In this document: one piece after another, positions 26,313 through 34,307 of the stretch
How positions within the stretch are numbered: position 1 is the stretch's first letter
Layout of the letters: the number at the start of each line of letters is the position of its first letter
Source of the DNA: Polaribacter sp. SA4-10
Lineage (GTDB): Bacteria > Bacteroidota > Bacteroidia > Flavobacteriales > Flavobacteriaceae
Direction of reading: 5' to 3'
Length of the DNA stretch: 64,000 nt
Assembly: GCA_949519155.1 (NCBI GenBank)
Contig: CATIQU010000026.1
Location: 34,135 to 98,134, forward strand
Notes under the pieces: generated by a model
Told to the model about the DNA's origin: nothing
The model's input: the letters and a program-made list of their open reading frames with translations, nothing else
The model's database searches: none
Program-made: the position numbers and the translations under genes

Positions 26313-26981
26313 ATGGCGTCTAAAACAAGAATATTAATTGTTGATGATCATCAATTAGTAATTTTATATTCTTTAACAAAAATTGGAAATTTCGACGTAA
26401 TCACCACCAATACCTGTGATGACGCTCTTGAATTAATTTTAAAACACCAAAACAATCATCCATTTCAAATAGTTTTGACAGATTTAAGTTTTGACAACGG
26501 CACTAAAGCCACAAAACTAAATGGAGGCGAAGCGTTAATAAAAGCAATTAAAAATCAAAACATTGCTATTAAAATAGGGGTTATTACTGGGCATGTAGAA
26601 ACCAATAGAATTTATAATGTCATCCAGAATTTAAATCCCGACGCCTATTTAATAAAAAGCAAATGTGGCGTGACTGAACTTGGTTTTGCAATTGAAAAAA
26701 TGCGTGCGAATGACTTTTATTATTCCCATGAAGTTCATCAAAAAATAATGAGACGAAACATTCTTCAAATTCAAATGGATGAGGTTGCTATTCAGGTATT
26801 AAAAGAACTACCTAATCACACTAAGATTAGTAATTTAGAAGGGGTGATTCTTAAAAATGATGGCTCTGTCATTAAACTTCGTTCAATTGAAACAAAACTA
26901 TCCAATCTTAGAGCAGATTTGAATGCAAATAATAATACAGATTTAATTTTAAAGGCTAAAGAGCTGGGTATTATCGACTAA
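26313..26981 (+). CDS. Orphan response regulator with divergent C-terminal domain
   Basis: A 222-residue response regulator. The receiver domain (about 1-130) has the acidic pocket Asp11-Asp12, the phosphoacceptor Asp57 in IVLTDLSFDNG, Thr92 and Lys115 in YLIKSK. The C-terminal part (about 150-222) is helical and ends LSNLRADLNANNNTDLILKA. It occupies the place of a NarL/FixJ helix-turn-helix and has a similar length, but it does not show the canonical LuxR motif clearly. No histidine kinase gene is adjacent, so its partner is elsewhere. Downstream (26985-27032) are two small hairpins that could be terminator or operator elements. Confidence 0.8.
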   Translation: MASKTRILIVDDHQLVILYSLTKIGNFDVITTNTCDDALELILKHQNNHPFQIVLTDLSFDNGTKATKLNGGEALIKAIKNQNIAIKIGVITGHVETNRIYNVIQNLNPDAYLIKSKCGVTELGFAIEKMRANDFYYSHEVHQKIMRRNILQIQMDEVAIQVLKELPNHTKISNLEGVILKNDGSVIKLRSIETKLSNLRADLNANNNTDLILKAKELGIID

Positions 26982-27182
26982 CAAATCACCTGCGGTAACC
27001 CGCAATTTAATATGTATGTTTCCGATACATAAAACTCGTTTTCTACATTATGTTTGTAGAGTGTAATTAATTTTTCACAGTAGTTTTAGAACTATTATGG
27101 GAAAAATTGCTATAAAACTTAACGGGAGTAAGTGGATTTGAAAAAGAAGAAAACCCTTCAGGAAACTGATGGATTTTTTTGT

Positions 27183-28532
27183 TTAAAGAACTAAAATCAT
27201 TTTAGCAATCATAAAATAAATCAAGATTCCAAAGATGTCATTTGACGTTGTAATAAAAGGCCCTGTAGCAATTGCTGGGTCTATTCCTCTTTTGTTTAAA
27301 AATAGAGGTACAAAAGTTCCAATTAAACCCGCTACAATAATAACAACAACCAAAGAAACAGAAATGGCAATTGCCAAAGCTATCTTTCCTTGAGAGAGCC
27401 ATACAAAAAGAAACAAAAACAGGGCTAAAATAATACCATTTAGAGCAGCTAAAAGCATCTCTTTAAGTAAACGACTATTGATACTTCCTTTTATGTCATC
27501 GTTCGCGAGCCCTTGTACAATAATTGCGGAAGATTGCACACCTACATTTCCTGCCATGGCAGCAATTAAGGGGGTGAAAAAGAATAATGCTGCATATTTT
27601 TCAAAAACACCATGAAAACTTTCCATAATAATAAAGGCACCAATACCTCCTAATAAACCCAAAAACAACCAAGGCAGTCGTGCCTTTGTAAGTTCTAATA
27701 TGCTATCATCGGCTTCAACATCTTGTGTAATACCTGCAGCCATTTGGTAATCTTTGTCGGCTTCTTCTTTGATGACATCAACAATGTCGTCAATAGTAAT
27801 TCTTCCTAATAAAACTTGATGATCATCAACAACAGGAATTGCCTCTAAATCATATTTTCGCATAATATTTGCAACATCTTCTGCCCCATCAATGACGTTT
27901 ACAAAATCTACTTTTGGAATGTAGATCTCTGAAATAGGTGTTCTTGTTGAAGCAACTAATAAATCTTTTAAGGACAAACGACCTTTTAATTTACCCGCAT
28001 CATCTACAACATATATAGAATGCACTCTAGTAACTTCTTCTGCTTGAATACGCATTTCTTTCACGCATTTTAAAACGGTCCAGTTTTCGTTGACTTGTAC
28101 CAATTCTTTGGCCATCAATCCACCTGCAGAATTTTCGTCATAGGAAAGTAATTCTTCTATTTCCTTTACATGTTCCTCGTCCTCTATCTTAGACATTACT
28201 GCTTCTTGCCTTTCTTCAGGCAATTCGGCAATCATGTCTGCGGCATCATCTGAATCTAACTCGGAAATTTCATTCGCAATTTCTTTTGCGGTAAGATTTT
28301 TAAGAATTTTTTCACGAGTGTCTTCGTCTGTCTCCATTAAAACAGCAGACGTAGTTTCACTGTCTAAAAGCTTAATAATATAGACCGCTTCCTCAAACTT
28401 AATTTCATCTAAAACTTCTGCAATATCAGCATAATGTACCTCTGCAAAAAGGGTGCTAATTGCCGCATCGTTTTTAGTATCGATGTAGGTTGTTAGGTTC
28501 TCTAAAATTTTATTTGTGATTTCAAATCCCAT
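27183..28532 (-). CDS. mgtE: Magnesium transporter MgtE
   Basis: A 449-residue MgtE Mg2+ channel. N-terminal superhelical domain (about 1-130, with acidic repeats such as [15 protein letters not shown]), two CBS domains (about 135-255) that sense Mg2+, a plug helix and five membrane helices (about 285-447). The pore region [20 protein letters not shown] is typical. The acidic N-domain and CBS interface provide the regulatory Mg2+ sites. The ATG overlaps the end of rsmA by 11 bases, so the two are translationally coupled. Confidence 0.95.
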   Translation of the reverse strand: MGFEITNKILENLTTYIDTKNDAAISTLFAEVHYADIAEVLDEIKFEEAVYIIKLLDSETTSAVLMETDEDTREKILKNLTAKEIANEISELDSDDAADMIAELPEERQEAVMSKIEDEEHVKEIEELLSYDENSAGGLMAKELVQVNENWTVLKCVKEMRIQAEEVTRVHSIYVVDDAGKLKGRLSLKDLLVASTRTPISEIYIPKVDFVNVIDGAEDVANIMRKYDLEAIPVVDDHQVLLGRITIDDIVDVIKEEADKDYQMAAGITQDVEADDSILELTKARLPWLFLGLLGGIGAFIIMESFHGVFEKYAALFFFTPLIAAMAGNVGVQSSAIIVQGLANDDIKGSINSRLLKEMLLAALNGIILALFLFLFVWLSQGKIALAIAISVSLVVVIIVAGLIGTFVPLFLNKRGIDPAIATGPFITTSNDIFGILIYFMIAKMILVL

Positions 28533-29325
28533 TGATTGCGAGTTTTTTCGTCAATTCTATAAAATCATTTACGGATAATTGTTCCGGACGCTTTGCGAAG
28601 ATAGCCTCTTCTTTTAAAGAATCCGAAAGATTAAAGGTTTTTAAGCTACTTCGCAACATTTTTCTTCGTTGATTAAAGGCTGTTTTTACAACTCTAAAAA
28701 ATAATTTTTCATCTACAGGAAGGGAATAATCCTTTTTTCTGATAAATCGAATCACTCCAGAATCTACTTTTGGAGGTGGATCAAAAACAATGGGAGGTAC
28801 TGTAAACAAGTACTCTACATCAAAGAAAGCTTGTGTTAACACCGAAAGAATACCGTAGACTTTACTGCCTTCTTTTTCCGCAATTCTTTTGGCAACCTCC
28901 TTTTGAAACATGCCCGCAAATTCGGGAACAAACTCCCTATGCTCGATTGCTTTAAAAACAATTTGAGTAGAGATGTTGTAAGGGAAATTTCCAATAATTG
29001 CAGTCTGTTTTTTATTGAATAGAGTCGCTAAATCATATTTTAGAAAATCCCCTTCAATAATTTCAAATTTTTCTTTTGAAGTGTTTAGTTTAATATGTTC
29101 ACTTGGAAACGTATCATGCAAATAAGCAACAGATTCTCGATCGAGTTCCATGACCGTGATTTTTGGTTTTTTTTGCAATAAGTATTTGGTTAAAACACCC
29201 ATACCTGGTCCAATTTCTAACACATTTTCGTAGCCACTTTCCGTCAAGGCGTCTGCAATATCTTTTGCAATACCTTCATCTTTTAAAAAATGTTGTCCTA
29301 AATGTTTTTTTGCTCTAACGTCCAT
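28522..29325 (-). CDS. rsmA: 16S rRNA (adenine-N6,N6)-dimethyltransferase
   Basis: A 267-residue RsmA/KsgA that dimethylates two adjacent adenosines in the 3'-terminal helix of 16S rRNA (A1518 and A1519), a late checkpoint of 30S assembly. Motifs: [15 protein letters not shown] at the N-terminus, SAM motif [17 protein letters not shown] and catalytic motif IV NFPYNIS. Near the C-terminus is [13 protein letters not shown]. It lies 3 bases after DUF4286 and overlaps mgtE, in a TPR-DUF4286-rsmA-mgtE run. Confidence 0.97.
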   Translation of the reverse strand: MDVRAKKHLGQHFLKDEGIAKDIADALTESGYENVLEIGPGMGVLTKYLLQKKPKITVMELDRESVAYLHDTFPSEHIKLNTSKEKFEIIEGDFLKYDLATLFNKKQTAIIGNFPYNISTQIVFKAIEHREFVPEFAGMFQKEVAKRIAEKEGSKVYGILSVLTQAFFDVEYLFTVPPIVFDPPPKVDSGVIRFIRKKDYSLPVDEKLFFRVVKTAFNQRRKMLRSSLKTFNLSDSLKEEAIFAKRPEQLSVNDFIELTKKLAINGI

Positions 29326-29328
29326 TTT

Positions 29329-29658
29329 TTAATTCCTTATTGTGGTTGGAAAAAATTCCTCTATCACTTTTAATTCGGTTCTAAAAGTGACCATTTTATT
29401 TGCGAATTTTGCGAGTCCGTCTTTTTGTAGCCGATCCGCATCAAGCAGATAATAAGCGTCCAAATCTTTTCTTGTATTTGCAGTATATTGTATTGAATAT
29501 GTTTTTCCGCCCATATCTTCTTTTACCAATACCTCTGTAAATTTTGCCGATAAAAACCGCCCTGTATCCAAGACCGCAGGAATATGTAAATGCATCCAAG
29601 CAAGCCATTCTTTATGAACACTCTCGTCAATATTTATTGTTACGTTATATATGTACAT
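29329..29658 (-). CDS. DUF4286 family protein
   Basis: A 109-residue protein of the DUF4286 family, a Bacteroidota family of ferredoxin-like alpha/beta fold with no known function. It starts MYIYNVTINIDESVHKEW and contains YSIQYTANTRKDLDAYYL. It has no signal peptide or membrane helix. It lies 3 bases upstream of rsmA and 44 bases after the TPR gene. This position next to rsmA is, as far as I recall, conserved in Flavobacteriaceae, which hints at a link to ribosome maturation (inference). Confidence 0.82.
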   Translation of the reverse strand: MYIYNVTINIDESVHKEWLAWMHLHIPAVLDTGRFLSAKFTEVLVKEDMGGKTYSIQYTANTRKDLDAYYLLDADRLQKDGLAKFANKMVTFRTELKVIEEFFPTTIRN

Positions 29659-29702
29659 TTCTGGTGTTAATTATTTTAAAATCGTTGTTTTATTTATCTG
29701 TA

Positions 29703-31472
29703 TTAAAAGGTATCGCCGCGTAATTTTCGAAATTTCTTTCTGGCATCTACCAAATAAATACTCGATGCGAAGTCAAAAATAATCTTTTGATAATGTTCTG
29801 AAGCCTTTTCTGGATTATTAAGTTTATTATTATACAATTCTGCCAACGCATAGTGTGCATCGTCTCTTAAAATACCTTCTGAATCTCCCTCAATTATTTT
29901 TTCAAAATTTGATATTGCGTTTTCAAACTCTTGTTGTTTTATAAAGAGTGTTGCTTGCTTAAAAAGCGCTTCATCTTCGATGGGTTGCCCTTTATAATTT
30001 AGAAGAACACTTTTTAATACAGCAATTGCCTCTTGATTTTTATTTTGAAATGACAGCAAATCTGCTTTTGCATATGCAGTCAATCCAGAAGGAATGGAAT
30101 CTACCGGTTCATTGTCTGTAATTGTTAAAAAGAGATCGATTGCATCGTTTGCAATTAACTGAGTTGTGGCGCTTTTTAAGATTTTTAATTGTGCTTTTGA
30201 CCACGTAAAATCACCTTTAAAATAACTCGTTTGGGCAACCTTAAATGTCGCTTTTTGTGCCAAAGGATGGTTTTTTAACTGTGTTTGAATTTGTGAAAAG
30301 TAGATGAGTGCCTTGTTGTATTTCCCAGTAAAAACCAATACGTCCCCTAGCTTTAGTTTTATTCGTGCTTTGTCAAATTTCGAATTAGAAAAAGCCAATG
30401 CGCCTTTTAAAACTGCAATCGCTTTTATTGCTTCATTTTTTTGGAATGTTAAATAATCAGCATACAAAACTTGAAGTTTTATGGTAGCTGCATTTTTACC
30501 AAAAGTCGAAAAAAGTGATTGAAAGAGGTTTTCTGTTTGATCGCTTTTTGTTTTTACAGCAATATGTGCTAAATATAAATTTGCCTCAAACTTTTCTTCT
30601 CGAAGGTATGTTTTTTCATTTACAAACGCAAAAATTTGTTTTGCTGCATCATAATCGGTGTTTTCAAAAGCAATCTTTCCCAAAAGGAATATTTGTGAAA
30701 GACTTTCGGGATTTCTTTGGTACAATGCACGCTCTTGAATAAATGCCTTCCCGTATTCTTTTTGTTGAGCAAACAACCAGCTTAAGAGTACGTTCCAAAC
30801 ATCTTTTGGATTGCTCGCAGATTTTCTTAAAAGGGTTTTTCGAAATAATATATTGTTCTTGTTTTCTGCATCTTCTGTAAGATATCTGCTGGCATATCTT
30901 TGCACATTATTAATGTAATCTGGGTTTTTGTCGATGAGGTCAATATAAGATTGAAACATTTTTTTAAAAGCGCCTTTTTCACCGTAAATCTGTGCAATTT
31001 GAAAATTATAGTTTGCGTTTGGATTGTTTTCCATTGCTTTTTCATACGCAACAATTGCGTAGTCTAAGAGCGAATAGTTCTTAAAAAGTGTAGCAATTAT
31101 TCCGCTGTAATTTGATTTTTTATCAATTGCCGAGATTGCCTTCTCGTAATAAATGGTTGCCGTTTCTTTCTGTTGTTGTCGCTCGTAATTGTAGCCCAGA
31201 TACACATATAGAAATACTTGAGATGGATTTGATTGAATTTTTGTTTTTAGCAATTCTTCAGCCGTAATAAATTGGTTTGTTTCTTGATAACAAGAAAGCA
31301 ATCTTTGCAAATAGGAGGTATTAAATGGGTTCTTGCCGTATAGCTTTTTAAAGATTGTAGTTGCTTTTTCGTACGCTCCTTCTCTAAAGTAGTTTTCTGC
31401 AATTACAAATTCGTTTTGAGCATACCCAAAACTACTAATCAGTAAAACAATAAGGAGGATATATTTTTTCAT
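29703..31472 (-). CDS. Exported tetratricopeptide-repeat protein
   Basis: A 589-residue protein with a signal peptide (MKKYILLIVLLISSFGYAQ) followed almost wholly by TPR helices. Recognisable repeats include AENYFREGAYEKATTIFKKL, VFLYVYLGYNYERQQQKE and AHYALAELYNNKLNNPEKA. TPR arrays act as protein-binding scaffolds; this one should be periplasmic. It may contribute to envelope assembly, but no partner can be named. It is the first gene of a run with DUF4286, rsmA and mgtE. Confidence 0.83.
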   Translation of the reverse strand: MKKYILLIVLLISSFGYAQNEFVIAENYFREGAYEKATTIFKKLYGKNPFNTSYLQRLLSCYQETNQFITAEELLKTKIQSNPSQVFLYVYLGYNYERQQQKETATIYYEKAISAIDKKSNYSGIIATLFKNYSLLDYAIVAYEKAMENNPNANYNFQIAQIYGEKGAFKKMFQSYIDLIDKNPDYINNVQRYASRYLTEDAENKNNILFRKTLLRKSASNPKDVWNVLLSWLFAQQKEYGKAFIQERALYQRNPESLSQIFLLGKIAFENTDYDAAKQIFAFVNEKTYLREEKFEANLYLAHIAVKTKSDQTENLFQSLFSTFGKNAATIKLQVLYADYLTFQKNEAIKAIAVLKGALAFSNSKFDKARIKLKLGDVLVFTGKYNKALIYFSQIQTQLKNHPLAQKATFKVAQTSYFKGDFTWSKAQLKILKSATTQLIANDAIDLFLTITDNEPVDSIPSGLTAYAKADLLSFQNKNQEAIAVLKSVLLNYKGQPIEDEALFKQATLFIKQQEFENAISNFEKIIEGDSEGILRDDAHYALAELYNNKLNNPEKASEHYQKIIFDFASSIYLVDARKKFRKLRGDTF

Positions 31473-31595
31473 TTGAACTCAAAGATAGCGAACAAGCGGT
31501 TAATTTTTTAAGAAACACTGTAGTTTTCAACAGAGTAACTGTAACATTTTGGCATGGAAATTGTCTTTCATATATAAAAACAAACTAAAAAACAT

Positions 31596-31739
31596 ATGAA
31601 AGAACTAACCTACCACTACGAAAATTCAAAAAAAGACGCTTTAAAATTGATGAAAGCAGGAAAGATAAACGCCTATTTTAACACCTTATTAGAAATGAAA
31701 AAATACAAGCGATTAATGATTGCTATTGTGTCTAATTAA
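31596..31739 (+). CDS. 47-residue conserved-looking small protein
   Basis: ATG at 31596 to TAA at 31737-31739 encodes 47 residues, rich in Lys, Leu and Tyr. It has a central amphipathic helix (SKKDALKLMKAGKINAYF) and the C-terminal MKKYKRLMIAIVSN. It is soluble in prediction and basic. Codon use is like its neighbours and the stop overlaps the serS stop by 4 bases, which supports a real gene over chance. I recall similar small flavobacterial proteins but no function is known. Confidence 0.6.
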   Translation: MKELTYHYENSKKDALKLMKAGKINAYFNTLLEMKKYKRLMIAIVSN

Positions 31740-33010
31740 TTGATAACGTCAAACCCACAATAAGGAATCAATACTTCAGGTATTTGAATACCGTCTTCCG
31801 TTTGGTAGTTTTCTAATATTGCCGCTAAAACACGAGGTAAAGCTAAAGAGCTTCCATTTAATGTATGCGCCAATTCGCTTTTTCCCTCTTTATTTTTAAA
31901 ACGAAGTTTTAATCTATTTGCTTGAAAGTTTTCAAAATTTGAAGCGGAACTAATTTCTAGCCATCGATCTTGTGCTGTAGAAAACACTTCAAAATCGAAG
32001 GTGATTGCAGCAGTAAACCCAGTATCTCCCCCACACAAGCGTAAAATCTTATACGGCAATTTCAACTCCCGTAAAATATCTTTAATATGTTCTACCATTC
32101 CGTTCAAGGCTTGGTAAGAGTTTTCGGGATGTTCTACACGCACAATCTCCACTTTGTCAAATTGATGCAGTCGATTCAATCCACGAACATGTGAACCGTA
32201 ACTTCCCGCTTCACGTCTAAAACAAGGTGTGTACCCTGTATATGTGATTGGAAAATCGGATTCTTGCACTAAATTTCCTCTAAAAATATTGGTAATTGGC
32301 ACTTCTGCAGTAGGAATTAAATACAAATCATCTTCCCCAACATGATACATTTGCCCTTCTTTGTCTGGCAACTGACCCGTTCCAATTCCAGAAGCTTCAT
32401 TTACCAAATGCGGTACTTGAATTTCTGTATAACCCGCTTTGGTGTTTTTGTCTAAAAAATAATTGATTAAAGCACGTTGTAATCTTGCGCCTTTTCCTTT
32501 ATAAACTGGGAATCCGGCACCTGCAATTTTGGTTCCTAATTCAAAATCGATGATGTCGTATTTTTTTGCCAACTCCCAATGCGGAATTGCGTTTTCTCCT
32601 AAAACAGGAATGCTTCCTTCTTTATAGATTTCTTCATTATCCGCTTCAGAATTTCCCGCTTTCACAGAGGCGTGAGGAACGTTTGGAATTTGATACAATA
32701 AGCGCTGTAGCTCGTCAGAAAAGGCTTGTAAACTTACCGCCATCTCTTTCGATTTTTCTTTCAATTGCCCCGATTTTTCTTTTAATAAGGTCGCTTTTTG
32801 TTTTTCACCAGACTTAAAAAAGTTACCAATTTCTTTTGATAATTTATTAGATTCTGCTAGTGCTTCATCTAAAAAAACTTGCGTTTTTCTTCGGTTTTCA
32901 TCTGCAGTTAATACCTGATCAACAATCGTTTCTGCATTTGCAAAATTACGTTTTGCCAATCCATCTAAAACCATTTGCTTGTTTTCTCTAATAAAGTGTA
33001 CTTGTAACAT
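31736..33010 (-). CDS. serS: Seryl-tRNA synthetase
   Basis: A 424-residue class II synthetase that charges tRNA-Ser and selenocysteine tRNA. The N-terminal coiled-coil arm (about 25-105) binds the tRNA extra arm. Motif 2 is PCFRREAGSYGSHVRGL; motif 3 is ALPRVLAAILENYQ, followed by IQIPEVLIPYCG. Length and ends are normal. It is a single-gene unit, convergent with the 47-residue gene. There is a 184-base spacer before ribF. Confidence 0.97.
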   Translation of the reverse strand: MLQVHFIRENKQMVLDGLAKRNFANAETIVDQVLTADENRRKTQVFLDEALAESNKLSKEIGNFFKSGEKQKATLLKEKSGQLKEKSKEMAVSLQAFSDELQRLLYQIPNVPHASVKAGNSEADNEEIYKEGSIPVLGENAIPHWELAKKYDIIDFELGTKIAGAGFPVYKGKGARLQRALINYFLDKNTKAGYTEIQVPHLVNEASGIGTGQLPDKEGQMYHVGEDDLYLIPTAEVPITNIFRGNLVQESDFPITYTGYTPCFRREAGSYGSHVRGLNRLHQFDKVEIVRVEHPENSYQALNGMVEHIKDILRELKLPYKILRLCGGDTGFTAAITFDFEVFSTAQDRWLEISSASNFENFQANRLKLRFKNKEGKSELAHTLNGSSLALPRVLAAILENYQTEDGIQIPEVLIPYCGFDVIN

Positions 33011-33194
33011 TTTTTATAAGAATTATGAAATGCAAATATATAATTTGTAGGCGATTTTTGCTGCGAATTCACAATTTAAATGACAGCGGAATCGATGCCG
33101 TTTGGTTCTTTCGTTAAAAAGACACTCGAACCAACAAGATGTGCTGTTAGGCCTAGGGAGTTACTTTGTAAGAATTTGCGTTGGTTTTAAAAAA

Positions 33195-34127
33195 CTACAG
33201 TTCCTTTTTTAGATAATTTCGGGCTCTCTGTTCGTCTTTTTTAAGCTGAAGAATTAAACTTTCGATAGCGTCAAACTTATGTTCATCCCGCAAAAAGAAA
33301 AGCAATTCAATGGTTAAAAAAGTATTGTATAAATCGTTGTTATAGTCAAAAAAATGTACTTCAATCGTTTGATGCGTTCCAGAAACAGTGGGTCTGTTTC
33401 CAATGTTCATCATTCCAAAAATGATCTTATTATTGATCTCCGACTGAACTACATACACTCCGGTTTTGGGAATTAGTTTATAGTCTTCTAAGATATCTAT
33501 GTTAGCAGTTGGGAATCCTATTTGTCCGCCTAGTTTTTTTCCGTTGACTACTTTTCCAGACAACATAAACGGAGTTCCTAAATAACGGTTTGCGGTTTTT
33601 AAGTTTCCAACGGCTAAAGCCCTTCTTATTTTGGTAGAACTTACTGAAACATCATCAATATCTTGTGCTGGAATTTCTTCTACAGAAAAGCCATAGGTAT
33701 GACTGTATTCTGTAAGTTGTGCGATGTTACCTTCTCTGTTTTTACCAAAATGATGATCGTATCCGATAATTAATTTTGAAATATTTAATTGAGCGACGAG
33801 AAGATCTCTTACAAAATCGAGGGCGGTTAATCTTGAAAAGGCTTTGCTAAAAGGATGAATAATTAAGTAGTCTAAACCTGTTTTTTCTAATAGCGAAGTG
33901 CGTTCTTCTATCGTATTAATTAAGGCAATTTTAGCATCTTTTTGGAGCACCATTCTTGGGTGTGGAAAAAAGGTAAGTAAAACTGATTTTTTACCCGCTA
34001 ATTTGGCGTCATTTACCAGTTTGTTAATAATTTCTTTGTGTCCAAAATGCACCCCATCAAAAGTACCAATCGTCACAAAGGTTTTTTCATTGGTTTTGAA
34101 AGAGGAAATGTCGTGAAAGGTTTTCAA
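33195..34127 (-). CDS. ribF: Bifunctional riboflavin kinase/FAD synthetase
   Basis: A 310-residue RibF. The N-terminal adenylyltransferase domain (about 1-185) has TIGTFDGVHFGHKEII and the second motif VSSTKIRRAL. The C-terminal kinase domain (about 190-308) has GGQIGFPTANI, the flavokinase signature. It makes FMN from riboflavin and ATP and then FAD. The start is a TTG at 34127; no ATG lies upstream in frame and the conserved N-terminus begins just there. It is a single-gene unit diverging from the TonB receptor. Confidence 0.95.
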   Translation of the reverse strand: MKTFHDISSFKTNEKTFVTIGTFDGVHFGHKEIINKLVNDAKLAGKKSVLLTFFPHPRMVLQKDAKIALINTIEERTSLLEKTGLDYLIIHPFSKAFSRLTALDFVRDLLVAQLNISKLIIGYDHHFGKNREGNIAQLTEYSHTYGFSVEEIPAQDIDDVSVSSTKIRRALAVGNLKTANRYLGTPFMLSGKVVNGKKLGGQIGFPTANIDILEDYKLIPKTGVYVVQSEINNKIIFGMMNIGNRPTVSGTHQTIEVHFFDYNNDLYNTFLTIELLFFLRDEHKFDAIESLILQLKKDEQRARNYLKKEL

Positions 34128-34307
34128 AAAGGTGATAATTTATAAATACAAATGTACAATTTGTTCGATGTATAAAAGCCCTTTTTTTTAATTATAGTAT
34201 CTATAATAAAAGAGGGTACGGTTATTAATAAGTGAAAAAAAGTGTTAAAATAATTAACAAATGAAAAAATATTGTATTTTCGTACTAGTTAACAAATAAT
34301 TCAAATT

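Noticed and set aside
33085..33122. Inverted repeat TTGGTTC/GAACCAA between serS and ribF
   Set aside because: Only seven base pairs with a long loop and no T-run; chance cannot be excluded.
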